A stretch of DNA of 64,000 nucleotides, taken from contig CP073692.1 of the NCBI GenBank assembly GCA_018228665.1, forward strand, positions 2,616,046-2,680,045. Reading direction: 5' to 3'. Below are positions 26,953 to 35,566 of this stretch, piece after piece (position 1 is the stretch's first letter; each line of letters opens with the position of its first letter). Both the position numbers and the translations under genes were made by a program. This stretch comes from Faecalicatena sp. Marseille-Q4148 (lineage in GTDB: Bacteria > Bacillota > Clostridia > Lachnospirales > Lachnospiraceae). The notes under the pieces were generated by a model that was not told where the DNA came from, searched no databases, and was given only the letters and a program-made list of their open reading frames with translations.

Positions 26953-28147
26953 AATTAGAAAAATTCTTGTGAAGCCGGTGAATAAGATCGTACTTTTTGT
27001 TCTGGCGGCAATGTTGTTAGCGGGAAGTCTTCTTACTCTTAGAGATGTGACGTATACGACAGAAAATGGAGAAGTGCTTCGAGGAATTTCTGCTGCAAAA
27101 GAACTTAAGTCTGCAAAAAATGAATGGAAAGGTGAGTTGACTGAGGATGTATTAAGGCAGGTAATAGAGGAAAACAAAAAGATTCTTGCGGAAACACCTG
27201 ATCTTGATGAAGCGTCTGTGAAGCAGCAGGGACTTAGGGATATTCATGAGATGTTAAATAACGGATTTGCCGGATTCGATGAGTGGGATTATTACCGTGC
27301 AGACAGCTTATCACCGGAGGAGGCGGCAGGTATTTATCAGATAAGAGTGGATAGTCTGAAAGAATATCTTTCCAGAGAGGAGATAAAGGATAGTTTTTCG
27401 GAAAAAGAAAAAGAGTTCTTGATCAACCAATGGGAGAACCTCAAGACACCTTTTTATTACGAATATGCAGAAGGATGGAAAGCACTTTTAGATTCGCAGT
27501 ATCTTCCGACTTTGATGACGCTATTAGTTGTGATTCTCGGCACACTTGCAGCGGGGATTTTTTCAGATGAGTATTCGCAGAAAGCGGACGCCATATTCTT
27601 TTCCAGTAAATTGGGAAGAAATAAAGCTATTTTATCTAAAATCAGCACAGGTTTTCTGATGACGACCGTTTTATACTGGGCATCGCTACTTCTCTTTACC
27701 GTAATTATACTGGGGGCTTTAGGCATCGGCGGGGCTGATTGTCCGGTACAGCTTGGGGAAAGCAATTGGATGAGTATGTATAATTGGACTTACCTGCAAA
27801 AATATTTCTATGTTACAATCGGTGGATATGTTGGAGTTATGTTTATTATCTTTTTGACGATGGCTGTATCGGCGTTGACGCGTTCTACTGTAATTGCGGT
27901 TGTGATTCCGTTTGCATTATCCTGTGCGCCGATGTTTCTGGGAAGAATTCCGGTTCTTACACGTATCGTAACATTTTTCCCGGATATGCTGCTGAGGATA
28001 TGCACATACCACGACGAGTTTCTTTTGTGTGAAATCGGCGGAAAAGTAATGGGAGTCTTTACACTCCTAATACCATTATATCTGACACTTTGTATCGTGA
28101 CTGTTCCGGTATTGTATCTAATATATAAAAAGGCAGAAGTGAAATAA
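26939..28147 (+). CDS. ABC-2 type permease subunit
   Basis: Membrane protein of 402 aa: one N-terminal transmembrane helix (about 15-37), a large extracytoplasmic domain (about 40-180, rich in charged helices), then five or six helices with the ABC-2 look (QYLPTLMTLLVVILGTLAAG, then ending LCIVTVPVLYLIYKKAEVK). The start at 26939 was chosen because it overlaps the ATPase gene by 14 nt, with GGCAGGTGA upstream; a longer frame would lie inside the ATPase gene. Co-translated partner of the ATPase. Confidence 0.88.
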   Translation: MLNFEIRKILVKPVNKIVLFVLAAMLLAGSLLTLRDVTYTTENGEVLRGISAAKELKSAKNEWKGELTEDVLRQVIEENKKILAETPDLDEASVKQQGLRDIHEMLNNGFAGFDEWDYYRADSLSPEEAAGIYQIRVDSLKEYLSREEIKDSFSEKEKEFLINQWENLKTPFYYEYAEGWKALLDSQYLPTLMTLLVVILGTLAAGIFSDEYSQKADAIFFSSKLGRNKAILSKISTGFLMTTVLYWASLLLFTVIILGALGIGGADCPVQLGESNWMSMYNWTYLQKYFYVTIGGYVGVMFIIFLTMAVSALTRSTVIAVVIPFALSCAPMFLGRIPVLTRIVTFFPDMLLRICTYHDEFLLCEIGGKVMGVFTLLIPLYLTLCIVTVPVLYLIYKKAEVK

Positions 28148-28194
28148 ATGAATATTCATTTACTAAGAAAAAGTTGATAAAGAATATAATTGAA

Positions 28195-28219
28195 GCGGGC
28201 GGGAAATCCGCCCGTTTTT
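28195..28219 (+). terminator. Terminator after the ABC exporter
   Basis: CGGGCGG (28196-28202), loop GAAAT, CCGCCCG (28208-28214), then TTTTT. Confidence 0.85.
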
Positions 28220-28283
28220 CTGTCTGTGCTTTTATTTCAGCAGCACTTTTCACGGTACGCTCAGTTCATTCAACAGAGCATCA

Positions 28284-28805
28284 TTATTTTAGTGTTTTTC
28301 CAAATTCCCGAAGCTCATTTAGTTTTTCAGCGGACTTGTTTTGTTTGTCATATGCGGAGAAAATTCCCATATCCTCTAGGTTCAGATAATTCAGAAAAGA
28401 ATTCTGATATTCATAGATGGCGCCACAGTATACATGATCACTGCCGGAGCTGAGGATTAGTGCGGCTTTTTTTAGATTTTTTGGTTTATCCAGTGCGTAA
28501 ATACGGTTGATGGTACATTGTAATTGTCCTGAAAAGCTATGATAATAAATAGGAGAGGCAAGTACAATCATTTCTGCTTCCTCAAGGAGAGGATAAACCT
28601 CCTGCATATCGTCTTTCTGAATACAAGTACCATTCCCCTTGGTATGGCAGTATTCACAGGCAAGACACCCTGCGATTTTCTTCTGACAAACATTCACAAT
28701 GTTTACCCTATGACCGCTTTGCTTTGCGCCATCGGAAAACGCTGCCACCATCGCTGCAGTATTTCCATTTGGTCTGGGGCTGCCATTTAATATCAATATA
28801 TTCAT
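28284..28805 (-). CDS. Flavodoxin-fold NAD(P)H-dependent FMN oxidoreductase
   Basis: Protein of 173 aa with the FMN-binding loop NGSPRPNGNT at the N-terminus and the LASPIYYHSFSG segment that contacts the isoalloxazine ring. A cysteine cluster (GCLACEYCHTKGNGTC, about 47-62) is of the type found in iron-sulfur flavoproteins and related reductases. Last gene of a five-gene minus-strand operon that contains a second flavodoxin-type protein, a cyclophilin-like protein and a DUF3737 protein. Substrate unknown; AAAGGAGG precedes the ATG. Confidence 0.85.
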   Translation of the reverse strand: MNILILNGSPRPNGNTAAMVAAFSDGAKQSGHRVNIVNVCQKKIAGCLACEYCHTKGNGTCIQKDDMQEVYPLLEEAEMIVLASPIYYHSFSGQLQCTINRIYALDKPKNLKKAALILSSGSDHVYCGAIYEYQNSFLNYLNLEDMGIFSAYDKQNKSAEKLNELREFGKTLK

Positions 28806-28819
28806 GTTTTATCCTCCTT

Positions 28820-29188
28820 TTATTCAATGGATATTGTTACGGAAACATTTCCTGTACCAAGCGCCTGTCGCAATGCGACCGCGTCCACATTTTCGATCTT
28901 CCCGATTGGTGTCAGACTCCAAGAATTGGTATCATAATAGATTACGAAGGTTCTTCCTTGATATAGGATAATGTCTCCTGCCTGTGTGTTCATCTGCACA
29001 TTGTTTTGCGGCAATACCATTCCAAGATCAGCGCCCTTTTCCATTCCTGCATAGTCAGTCATAGTAAGCGTCAGTGGACCGGCTGCAAGTAATTCTTTCA
29101 ATGCATCTACGGAAGAATTTTCCTCCAGAGCAGCTGTAAAAACATAGTTTCCAACTTCAAGTTTCATTTTCGTTGTTGTTTTCTTCAT
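28820..29188 (-). CDS. Cyclophilin-like fold protein
   Basis: A 122-aa protein resembling the bacterial cyclophilin-like family (small beta barrel), recognised by TFTAALEENSSVDALKELL-like residues near the N-terminus, then GDIILYQGRTFVIYYDTNSW and a terminal TPIGKIENVD segment. Such proteins often sit beside flavodoxins; no enzymatic role is established and isomerase activity is doubtful. The start at 29188 has AAGAAGG 6 nt ahead; a second ATG six bases upstream would overlap that site. It lies between the two flavodoxin genes in one operon. Confidence 0.8.
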   Translation of the reverse strand: MKKTTTKMKLEVGNYVFTAALEENSSVDALKELLAAGPLTLTMTDYAGMEKGADLGMVLPQNNVQMNTQAGDIILYQGRTFVIYYDTNSWSLTPIGKIENVDAVALRQALGTGNVSVTISIE

Positions 29189-29199
29189 ATACATCCTTC

Positions 29200-29739
29200 T
29201 TAAACTGCTTTCCCCATTTCATATGCCCGTTTCAGCGCCGGATTTCCCTGGATTGTACCAACAGCATCTGCACCTCCTCCAAATACGGTTCCGGCGAGTC
29301 TGGAATTCGGGAAGCATTCGATCCAGCCGGAGAGTCCTTTTACCGCCCCATCCATAGCGCTTTCTTCGGGTTCGGCTGCGGCTGCAAGAAGATAAACTTC
29401 TCGGAATTGATAGTCAGAGTCATACAGCGGATTGGCTCGGTCCAGCATCGTTTTCATCTGACCGCACATCTCATAGTAGTAAATCGGTGTGGCAAATACT
29501 AGAACATCCGCCTTGCCCATTTTTTGTGCGATATCATCTGCATCATCATGGATGACACAGCGATGAGATTTCAGACAGGCAAGGCAGCCTTTGCAAAAGC
29601 CGATTGTTTTATCATATAAGCAGATTTTTTCTGTTGCATGTCCGGATTCGTTTGCCCCACGGATGAACGCATCCGCAAGTGTTTCTGAGTTTCCGCCCTT
29701 TCTTGGGCTTGTTGAAATAACCAAAATATTTTTACTCAT
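29200..29739 (-). CDS. Flavodoxin-fold NAD(P)H-dependent FMN oxidoreductase
   Basis: Protein of 179 aa, paralogous in layout to the other flavodoxin gene of this operon. FMN loop STSPRKGGNSET, flavin-contact segment FATPIYYYEMCGQMKTMLDR, and a cysteine-rich stretch GFCKGCLACLKSHRC (about 47-61) at the position where iron-sulfur flavoproteins bind a cluster. The C-terminal part has a glycine-rich GTVFGGGADAVG turn. A site GGAG is 8 nt before the ATG. The substrate is not predictable from sequence. Confidence 0.85.
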   Translation of the reverse strand: MSKNILVISTSPRKGGNSETLADAFIRGANESGHATEKICLYDKTIGFCKGCLACLKSHRCVIHDDADDIAQKMGKADVLVFATPIYYYEMCGQMKTMLDRANPLYDSDYQFREVYLLAAAAEPEESAMDGAVKGLSGWIECFPNSRLAGTVFGGGADAVGTIQGNPALKRAYEMGKAV

Positions 29740-29764
29740 ATATATTACTCCTCATTTTAAAAAC

Positions 29765-30637
29765 TTAGGCATTTTTGTTTATAGTTTCGTTATGTTTTGT
29801 TTGTTCTGTAATGATAATCCTGCCTTTTGCATTGACATCATCTACAATCACTTCACCAACATCTGGTACGGTAATTTGTCCGGACAGTGGATTTTTGATA
29901 CTGTCAACTTTCGTAACGATTGTTGCATCTACTTGAGATTTTTCAAAAGCCAAATCAGTTTCAAGCATTTCGCAGTCAATTAGTTTCAAATTTTTGCAAT
30001 AACAAAATGGCTGTGTTCCAATAATTTTACAGTTGATCAATGTCAGACCATCAGAATACCATGCCAGATATTGACCTTTTATAGTACTGTTTCGAACTGT
30101 GATATTCTTTCCATGCCAGAATGCATCCTTTGTATCAAGAATGCAATCTTCAAAAGTGGCATTTTGGATATACTGAAAAGAGTATTTCCCTTGAAATTTT
30201 ACTCTGCGGAATGTTAAATCTTCTGAACGCATCATAAAATATTCACTGACTGCGGCAGTATCTTCCATACAGATTTTCTGAACAGACCAGCCGAATTCCG
30301 GAGAAATAATGTCGCAGTTTCGGATTGTTACATCACTGCATTCCCGAAATGCTTTGATTCCGTGGAGTTCGCTGTCTGTTACTGTCACATGATTGGAATA
30401 CCACAATGCTGCCCGGCAGTCGGTTGTCATTTCAGAATGTCGGATTGTAAGCCCATTATCATGCCAGAATGGATAACGAAGGTTGAAAAAGCAGTGTTCA
30501 GCTTCGATATGACTGCATTCCTTGAATGCGCTTTCGCCATCAGCCGGTCCATCAAAGGAACAGTTTTTTACCAAAAGCTGATTGCTGCCATAAAGCGCAC
30601 GCTCCTCGTCAAATCTTTGATTTTCTATTATTTTCAT
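29765..30637 (-). CDS. DUF3737 right-handed beta-helix protein
   Basis: Protein of 290 aa made of repeated short strands with N-C, D-C and S-x-I turns (VKNCSFDG, IRNCDII, FEDCILD, LINCKII, LIDCEML), giving about ten coils of a right-handed parallel beta-helix, as in the DUF3737 family. No signal peptide, so cytoplasmic. Repeated aromatic motifs (PFWHDNG, ALWYSNH, AFWHGKN, LAWYSDG) line one face. Function unknown; the family is often found with flavodoxin-type oxidoreductases, as here. AAGGAGG precedes the ATG. Confidence 0.85.
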   Translation of the reverse strand: MKIIENQRFDEERALYGSNQLLVKNCSFDGPADGESAFKECSHIEAEHCFFNLRYPFWHDNGLTIRHSEMTTDCRAALWYSNHVTVTDSELHGIKAFRECSDVTIRNCDIISPEFGWSVQKICMEDTAAVSEYFMMRSEDLTFRRVKFQGKYSFQYIQNATFEDCILDTKDAFWHGKNITVRNSTIKGQYLAWYSDGLTLINCKIIGTQPFCYCKNLKLIDCEMLETDLAFEKSQVDATIVTKVDSIKNPLSGQITVPDVGEVIVDDVNAKGRIIITEQTKHNETINKNA

Positions 30638-30651
30638 ACTCGGTTTCCTCC

Positions 30652-30927
30652 TTATACTTTATCGGGCGGACAAGAACATTTCCCTATTTGAAACACCAGG
30701 TAGTCAAGACAGTCGATCTGCTTTTCGCCTTCATGTACTTTGTTCAATATCCCGTTTCGATGTGCTTCTAATCGTTCTAACAGTTCTGTCTTTTTTCCGG
30801 TGTCCAGACAGGAAAGGCAGCAATCTATTGTTTCCTGACTGCATCCGGCATCTTTTAGATTTTGAATGATTGCTGTCTTGGAACCATATGCAAGGAGCTG
30901 CTCCAATTTTATTTTTTTATCACTCAT
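30652..30927 (-). CDS. Small cysteine-containing helical protein, unknown
   Basis: A 91-aa protein, first gene of the flavodoxin/DUF3737 operon, 14 nt before the next gene. It is predicted all-helical and has seven cysteines, including CLSC and the terminal KCSCPP. The segment ILNKVHEGEKQIDCLDYLVFQ resembles the dimerisation helix at the C-terminus of MerR regulators, although no helix-turn-helix is present. It might be a truncated regulator, an anti-activator or a redox-responsive partner; none is proven. Confidence 0.7.
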   Translation of the reverse strand: MSDKKIKLEQLLAYGSKTAIIQNLKDAGCSQETIDCCLSCLDTGKKTELLERLEAHRNGILNKVHEGEKQIDCLDYLVFQIGKCSCPPDKV

Positions 30928-31007
30928 ATGTATTTATCACCGCCTGTCTGTTATGAAATATTGTACTATCTAATGGGAAAGCTATTTTGAGTGTCCCTGT
31001 ATTTATT

Positions 31008-31036
31008 ATTATAGTAATATGGAAAAAGAATAGCAA
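31008..31036 (-). promoter_or_regulatory. Promoter of the flavodoxin/DUF3737 operon
   Basis: On the minus strand TTGCTA (31036-31031), 17-bp spacer, TATAAT (31013-31008), about 80 nt before the first ATG. It diverges from the LysR promoter, the two -35 boxes being 27 bp apart. Confidence 0.8.
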
Positions 31037-31054
31037 ATACTTATATGTTATTGA

Positions 31055-31069
31055 TTTCAATAGTTGAAA
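31055..31069. promoter_or_regulatory. Candidate LysR operator
   Basis: Inverted repeat TTTCAA, three bases TAG, TTGAAA between the two divergent promoters, overlapping the -35 box of the LysR gene. The position suits autorepression and control of the divergent operon. Confidence 0.45.
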
Positions 31070-31092
31070 CCTATGCAAAAGCAAATTATACT
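31064..31092 (+). promoter_or_regulatory. Promoter of the LysR gene
   Basis: TTGAAA (31064-31069), 17-bp spacer, TATACT (31087-31092), 32 nt before the ATG at 31125. Confidence 0.8.
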
Positions 31093-31124
31093 ATAATCAG
31101 CACAAACAGAAGGGAGAGTTGAGG

Positions 31125-32012
31125 ATGGAATTGAGGGTACTCAGCTACTTTCTTGCAGTTGCAAGAGAACAGAGTATTGTCAGAGCAGCAGAGTCGCTGC
31201 ATCTTTCACAGCCTACGCTTTCGACTCAGATCAAGGCGCTGGAAAAGGAACTGGGGAAACAGCTTTTAATTCGAGGAACGAAGGGAACAAGAAAGGTAAC
31301 GCTTACTGAGGAAGGGATGATTCTTCGTAAGCGGGCAGAAGAAATATTAAGTCTGGTGCAAAAAACAGAACGGGAAATATCGTTTTCTGAGCAAATGATT
31401 GTAGGAGATGTTTATATCGGAACCGGAGAAACAGATGCTGTCCGCTTTATTGCAAGAGCTGCGAAAGAACTTTATGAGTCTTATCCTGGAATTCATTATC
31501 ACATTTCCAGCGGAAATGCAGATTTCGTTAACGAACAGCTGGATAAGGGATTAATCGATTTCGGAATTGTGTTTGGAAATGTAGATCATACAAAGTACAA
31601 TTCCATTGAATTGCCTTTTAGAGATATATGGGGAGTATTGATGAGGAGAGATTTGCCGCTGGCTGCGAAAGAAACCATTCAACCGGAAGATTTATGGGAT
31701 AAGCCGCTAATTATTTCAAATCAGGATGACAGCAAAGGCACTTTAACTGCATGGATCAATAAAGAACTATCTGAATTAGAGATTGTAGCAACTTACAATC
31801 TGTTATTCAATGCATCTTTGATGGTGGAAGAAGGATTGGGATATGCAATTGGATTAGATAAAATCATTAACACCTCAGGAAATACTAAGCTGTGTTTTCG
31901 ACCGCTTTCGCCAAAGACGGAAGCCGGTATGCACATTATCTGGAAAAAATACCAGGTATTTTCAAAAGCATCCGAAAAATTTATCGAAAAAATAAAATTG
32001 GTTTCCGCATGA
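31125..32012 (+). CDS. LysR family transcriptional regulator
   Basis: Regulator of 295 aa: N-terminal winged helix (MELRVLSYFLAVAREQSIVRAAESLHLSQPTLSTQIKALE-type, residues 1-60) and a two-lobe effector-binding domain (about 90-295). The start at 31125 is supported by the LysR consensus beginning MELRxL and by GGGAGAG upstream; a TTG two codons earlier is possible. It diverges from the flavodoxin/cyclophilin/DUF3737 operon, the usual target arrangement of LysR regulators. The effector is unknown. Confidence 0.93.
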   Translation: MELRVLSYFLAVAREQSIVRAAESLHLSQPTLSTQIKALEKELGKQLLIRGTKGTRKVTLTEEGMILRKRAEEILSLVQKTEREISFSEQMIVGDVYIGTGETDAVRFIARAAKELYESYPGIHYHISSGNADFVNEQLDKGLIDFGIVFGNVDHTKYNSIELPFRDIWGVLMRRDLPLAAKETIQPEDLWDKPLIISNQDDSKGTLTAWINKELSELEIVATYNLLFNASLMVEEGLGYAIGLDKIINTSGNTKLCFRPLSPKTEAGMHIIWKKYQVFSKASEKFIEKIKLVSA

Positions 32013-32027
32013 GCTTTTTAACTTTAT

Positions 32028-32049
32028 TTTAGGTATAATTAAGGTAATA
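32028..32049 (+). promoter_or_regulatory. Direct-repeat operator 1, before the response regulator gene
   Basis: TTTAGGTATAA at 32028-32038 is followed directly by TTAAGGTAATA at 32039-32049, an 11-bp-period tandem repeat of the kind bound by OmpR/PhoB regulators. The same pattern occurs at 35687 and 35988. Confidence 0.6.
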
Positions 32050-32117
32050 CACTTATTCTTACAAAAACAGATTAACCATAATTGAATGAGAAGGTAATTC
32101 AAGAGGAGGAACATACA

Positions 32118-32792
32118 ATGCGGTTACTATTAGCAGAAGATGAAAAAGCATTATCAAAAGCATTAGTGGCAATTTTAGAGAGAAATAACTATTCTGTAGA
32201 TGCGGTTTATGATGGACAAGCTGCATTAGATTATTTGGAAATGGATAATTATGATGCAGTCATTTTAGACATTATGATGCCTAAAGTAGATGGTCTTACC
32301 GTATTAACAAAAGTCAGAGAAAAAGGAAATTTGATTCCGATTTTATTGTTAACAGCTAAGTCTGAAGTTGATGATAAAGTAGAAGGCTTGGATGCCGGAG
32401 CAAATGATTATCTGGCGAAACCGTTTCATGCGAAAGAGTTGTTAGCAAGAATCCGGGCAATGACAAGATTACAAACCGCACAGATGAATTCGAAACTAAC
32501 CATGGGAAATGTCACACTGGATCGAGCAACCTTTGAACTTTCAACAGCAAAAGGCAGTTTCCGTCTTGCGAATAAAGAGTTTCAAATGCTGGAGCTTTTA
32601 ATGTGCAATCCGCATCAATTAATTTCTTCTGAACGTTTTTTAGAAAAGATATGGGGATATGACAGTGAGGCGGAGATTAATGTGGTGTGGGTGTATATTT
32701 CCTATTTGAGAAAAAAATTATCCGCGCTTCATGCAGATGTTCAGATTAAAGCGACACGAAATGCAGGATATTCTCTGGAGGAAATGTCATGA
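32118..32792 (+). CDS. OmpR-family response regulator of the VTC locus
   Basis: Regulator of 224 aa: receiver with acidic AEDEK near residue 7, phospho-acceptor Asp in AVILDIMMPKVDGL and Lys in DYLAKPFHAKE; winged-helix output domain ending WVYISYLRKKLSALHADVQI. The start at 32118 has GAGGAGG 8 nt ahead. The kinase gene overlaps by ATGA. The tandem repeat 69 nt upstream recurs before the small ORF and the VTC gene beyond the IS, so this protein is the likely activator of all three. Confidence 0.93.
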   Translation: MRLLLAEDEKALSKALVAILERNNYSVDAVYDGQAALDYLEMDNYDAVILDIMMPKVDGLTVLTKVREKGNLIPILLLTAKSEVDDKVEGLDAGANDYLAKPFHAKELLARIRAMTRLQTAQMNSKLTMGNVTLDRATFELSTAKGSFRLANKEFQMLELLMCNPHQLISSERFLEKIWGYDSEAEINVVWVYISYLRKKLSALHADVQIKATRNAGYSLEEMS

Positions 32793-34012
32793 TAAAAAAA
32801 CTTCGCATTAAATTGATTGCTGCCTCCATGATTTCGCTTTTTCTTGTACTTTTTGTGATTGGAGGAATCGTAGGAATTTTAAATTATAAGAAAATCGTGA
32901 ATGATGCAGACAGGATTCTGGAAGTTCTGGAAGAAAACGCAGGGAAATTCCCACAAAAATTTCCGACAGAAAGAAAAGATGACCGGCTTGGAATGTCACC
33001 GGAAATTCCTTATGAATCCAGATTTTTTTCTGTTTTGCTTGATGAAAATGGAAACATTATTTTAACGGATACTTCCAAAATCATTTCGATCGATACAGAA
33101 AAAGCGATGGAATATGCTTCTGAGATTTGGGAAAAAGGAACAGAAAAAGGATTTTTGGATGAGTATAGATATTGGAAATGTTCTTATAAAGGACAGATAC
33201 GCATTATTTTTCTGGATTGCAGACGGCAATTAGATAATTTTCACAACTTTCTGCTTACAACCTTTGGGGTATCAAGCGTAGGAATTTTATCTGTATTTGC
33301 GTTAATGGTTATTATGTCATCTCGCATTGTAAAACCTTTTTCTGATAATTATGAAAAGCAAAAGCGCTTTATTACAGATGCAGGACATGAGTTAAAGACA
33401 CCGTTAACTATCATTGAAGCTGATACAGAGGTTCTGGAAATGGATTTTGGGGAAAATGAATGGCTTCAGGATATTAAGGGACAGACAAAAAGGCTGGCGG
33501 ATCTGACGAATACGCTTATCATGCTTTCACGTATGGAAGAAGGGCAGGACAGTAGTATGAAAGTAGATTTTCCGCTATCCGATGTGGTGGAAGAAGTGTG
33601 TCATACGTTCCAGGCACCTGCAAAGGTACAAAAGAAAAATCTGGACAGTACCATTCAACCAATGATATCTATGAAGGGGGATGAAAAAGCAATCCGGGGT
33701 CTTGTAACAATTCTTCTAGACAATGCAGTAAAATACACAAATGAAAATGGACAGATTTCTGTTATTCTGGAAAAGAAGAAAAACCGTATGTACTTGTCTG
33801 TTTTTAATACGACAGAATATATTTCCCAAGAACAGATTTTGCATTTGTTTGATCGGTTTTATCGTACAGATGCATCCAGAAATTCGCAGACCGGAGGCTA
33901 TGGTTTGGGACTTTCTATTGCTGCCGCAACGGTAGAGTCCCATAGGGGCAAAATCCTTGCAGAAACGAAGGATGAAAAATCATTGAAAATTACGGTAATA
34001 CTTCCAACATAA
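32789..34012 (+). CDS. Sensor histidine kinase of the VTC locus
   Basis: Kinase of 407 aa. One helix at 7-31, an extracytoplasmic region (about 32-145), a second helix (about 150-172), dimerisation domain with FITDAGHELKTPLTIIEADTE-type acceptor (His in GHELKTPL), and an ATPase domain with N box (LVTILLDNAVKYTNENG), and GGYGLGLSIAAATVESHRG glycine box. No HAMP domain is obvious between helix 2 and the acceptor. Co-translated with the regulator. A terminator follows, then an IS91-type insertion. Confidence 0.93.
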   Translation: MIKKLRIKLIAASMISLFLVLFVIGGIVGILNYKKIVNDADRILEVLEENAGKFPQKFPTERKDDRLGMSPEIPYESRFFSVLLDENGNIILTDTSKIISIDTEKAMEYASEIWEKGTEKGFLDEYRYWKCSYKGQIRIIFLDCRRQLDNFHNFLLTTFGVSSVGILSVFALMVIMSSRIVKPFSDNYEKQKRFITDAGHELKTPLTIIEADTEVLEMDFGENEWLQDIKGQTKRLADLTNTLIMLSRMEEGQDSSMKVDFPLSDVVEEVCHTFQAPAKVQKKNLDSTIQPMISMKGDEKAIRGLVTILLDNAVKYTNENGQISVILEKKKNRMYLSVFNTTEYISQEQILHLFDRFYRTDASRNSQTGGYGLGLSIAAATVESHRGKILAETKDEKSLKITVILPT

Positions 34013-34024
34013 TAGTTTTTATAC

Positions 34025-34063
34025 AGCTCGTACAAATGACATGTTTGATACGGGCTTTTTTTT
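34025..34063 (+). terminator. Terminator after the kinase gene
   Basis: AGCTCGTA (34025-34032) pairs with TACGGGCT (34049-34056; one G-T pair), followed by eight T. Confidence 0.75.
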
Positions 34064-34149
34064 ACTTTATAGGAAAGTTCGACTTTCGTCGAACTTTTGA
34101 ATGAAAATAGCCCGCACAAAGGCGGGCAAAGGAAATAGACGGTTTGAGT

Positions 34150-34344
34150 TTAGAAGATATAAAAACCTTCTTCGCCGAAATCGTCATCATCCAGATCATC
34201 AAATTCGTGTAAGAAATAATCCATATCCAAAAGATCATCATCGCTCATGTCGCGGACTTCGTCAGAAGTCATGCCTTCTGGAGGATTTTTAATATACTGT
34301 TCCCGAAGTTCCTTTGCAAGTTCTGCCTCAGTGATTCGTTTCAT
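34150..34344 (-). CDS. Small acidic protein encoded in the IS91 element
   Basis: A 64-aa protein directly downstream of the transposase (22 nt after its stop) with a GGAGG site before the ATG. The N-terminal third is a basic/acidic helix (MKRITEAELAKELREQYIKN), the rest is strongly acidic (DDDLLDMDYF, DDLDDDDFGEEGFYIF). I know similar short acidic ORFs accompany this IS type in Clostridia, but no function is assigned. The acidic charge pattern might suit a transposase inhibitor or DNA mimic; this is a guess. Confidence 0.7.
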   Translation of the reverse strand: MKRITEAELAKELREQYIKNPPEGMTSDEVRDMSDDDLLDMDYFLHEFDDLDDDDFGEEGFYIF

Positions 34345-34366
34345 AGTGATAGCCTCCATTTCCATA

Positions 34367-35566
34367 TTAGATACGTTGATTGTACCATGTAACAGGAGAC
34401 TGTGGAAGAGAAGAAGGAGAGGCAGGAGAACGGCATCGGTGCTTACGCATCACTCTTTCATATAATTCATGCAAAGGAACAGGTTCATGGTTGAAATATA
34501 ACTCAAGGAAAAGCATAGTTGTACCACAAGAAGGGCATTTTAGAGGATCATAACCAAAAGTATGAAGGATAGAATCTCGCCACCGATTAAAGGAAAGAAA
34601 TATTTTGTGCTTTTCCCTGGAGATTGCTCTGTGAAGAGATTGGTCAGATTTACGATGTCTGGCATATATGCCGTAATAACGAATCATCTTGAAATGTTTT
34701 TCAGGGATATGCTGAGTAAGTCGTGCCATGAAATCAAGAACAGGGAGAGTTTCAGTGACCAGTTTTTCGTCTTCATGACGATTATAGTGAAAAGTAACAA
34801 ATTCACCGTCGTAAGAATCAATACGAGAAGTTGCAATGACTGGTCTGCCAAGATAACGGCCAATGTACTTAATCACATGAGAGGGGTTGCATTTATTGGG
34901 CATAGCTCGAACATAAAAACCATTTTTATGTTCGGTGTAGATAGAAGCCTTAAGTTTTTTAAAGGAGTCACCGAGCTTAGAATGTAACTCGTTCAAAAGA
35001 GCCGTTTGGAATGAATCGCGCAAAAGCCTATAATTGAAGTGTTTTTTGTGACGCCAATGAAGAGAATTCCCAACGCCGCCTTCGGAAATGAGACAATGGA
35101 TATGGGGATTCCACTTTAAATCTCTGCCAAAGGTATGAAGAACACAGATAAAGCCAGGAGTAAAGAGTTCGGTTTTGTTATCTTTATGGAACATGCGAGT
35201 GACAACACTGTTGACAGCAGAGAAAAGGCAGTTTAAAAGAGAACGGTCATTTAAAAATAGAGGACGTAGTTCTCGAGCAATGGTAAACACACAGTGGCGA
35301 TGCTGGACATTGATGATCTTAAAAGACATAGAAGTAGTTCTGTCGATGGAATACATGTTGCCGCAGGTAGGACAAAACCTAGAATGACAGCGGAAAGGAA
35401 CATATTTGAAATTTCCGCAGGAAGGGCAGGCATACATGGCACCGCCAAAAGAAGGATCGCCACAATGAATCATTTTTTCTACATTTTCGATGACGGAGTC
35501 ACGAGGATGTTGAATATAAATCATTTCCTCAAAATGGTCTTTAAAAATTTTTTGTAAAACATTCAT
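34367..35566 (-). CDS. IS91-family transposase (HUH, Y2 type)
   Basis: Transposase of 399 aa for rolling-circle transposition. N-terminal zinc-binding domain (C47, C50, C65, C68 in CPSC and CPTC), HUH metal motif H155-x-H157 in WNPHIHCLI, and two catalytic tyrosines Y234 and Y238 (KYIGRY), followed by a C-terminal zinc ribbon (CPSCG). All catalytic elements are intact, so it may still be active. No other copy is in the window. Confidence 0.93.
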   Translation of the reverse strand: MNVLQKIFKDHFEEMIYIQHPRDSVIENVEKMIHCGDPSFGGAMYACPSCGNFKYVPFRCHSRFCPTCGNMYSIDRTTSMSFKIINVQHRHCVFTIARELRPLFLNDRSLLNCLFSAVNSVVTRMFHKDNKTELFTPGFICVLHTFGRDLKWNPHIHCLISEGGVGNSLHWRHKKHFNYRLLRDSFQTALLNELHSKLGDSFKKLKASIYTEHKNGFYVRAMPNKCNPSHVIKYIGRYLGRPVIATSRIDSYDGEFVTFHYNRHEDEKLVTETLPVLDFMARLTQHIPEKHFKMIRYYGIYARHRKSDQSLHRAISREKHKIFLSFNRWRDSILHTFGYDPLKCPSCGTTMLFLELYFNHEPVPLHELYERVMRKHRCRSPASPSSLPQSPVTWYNQRI

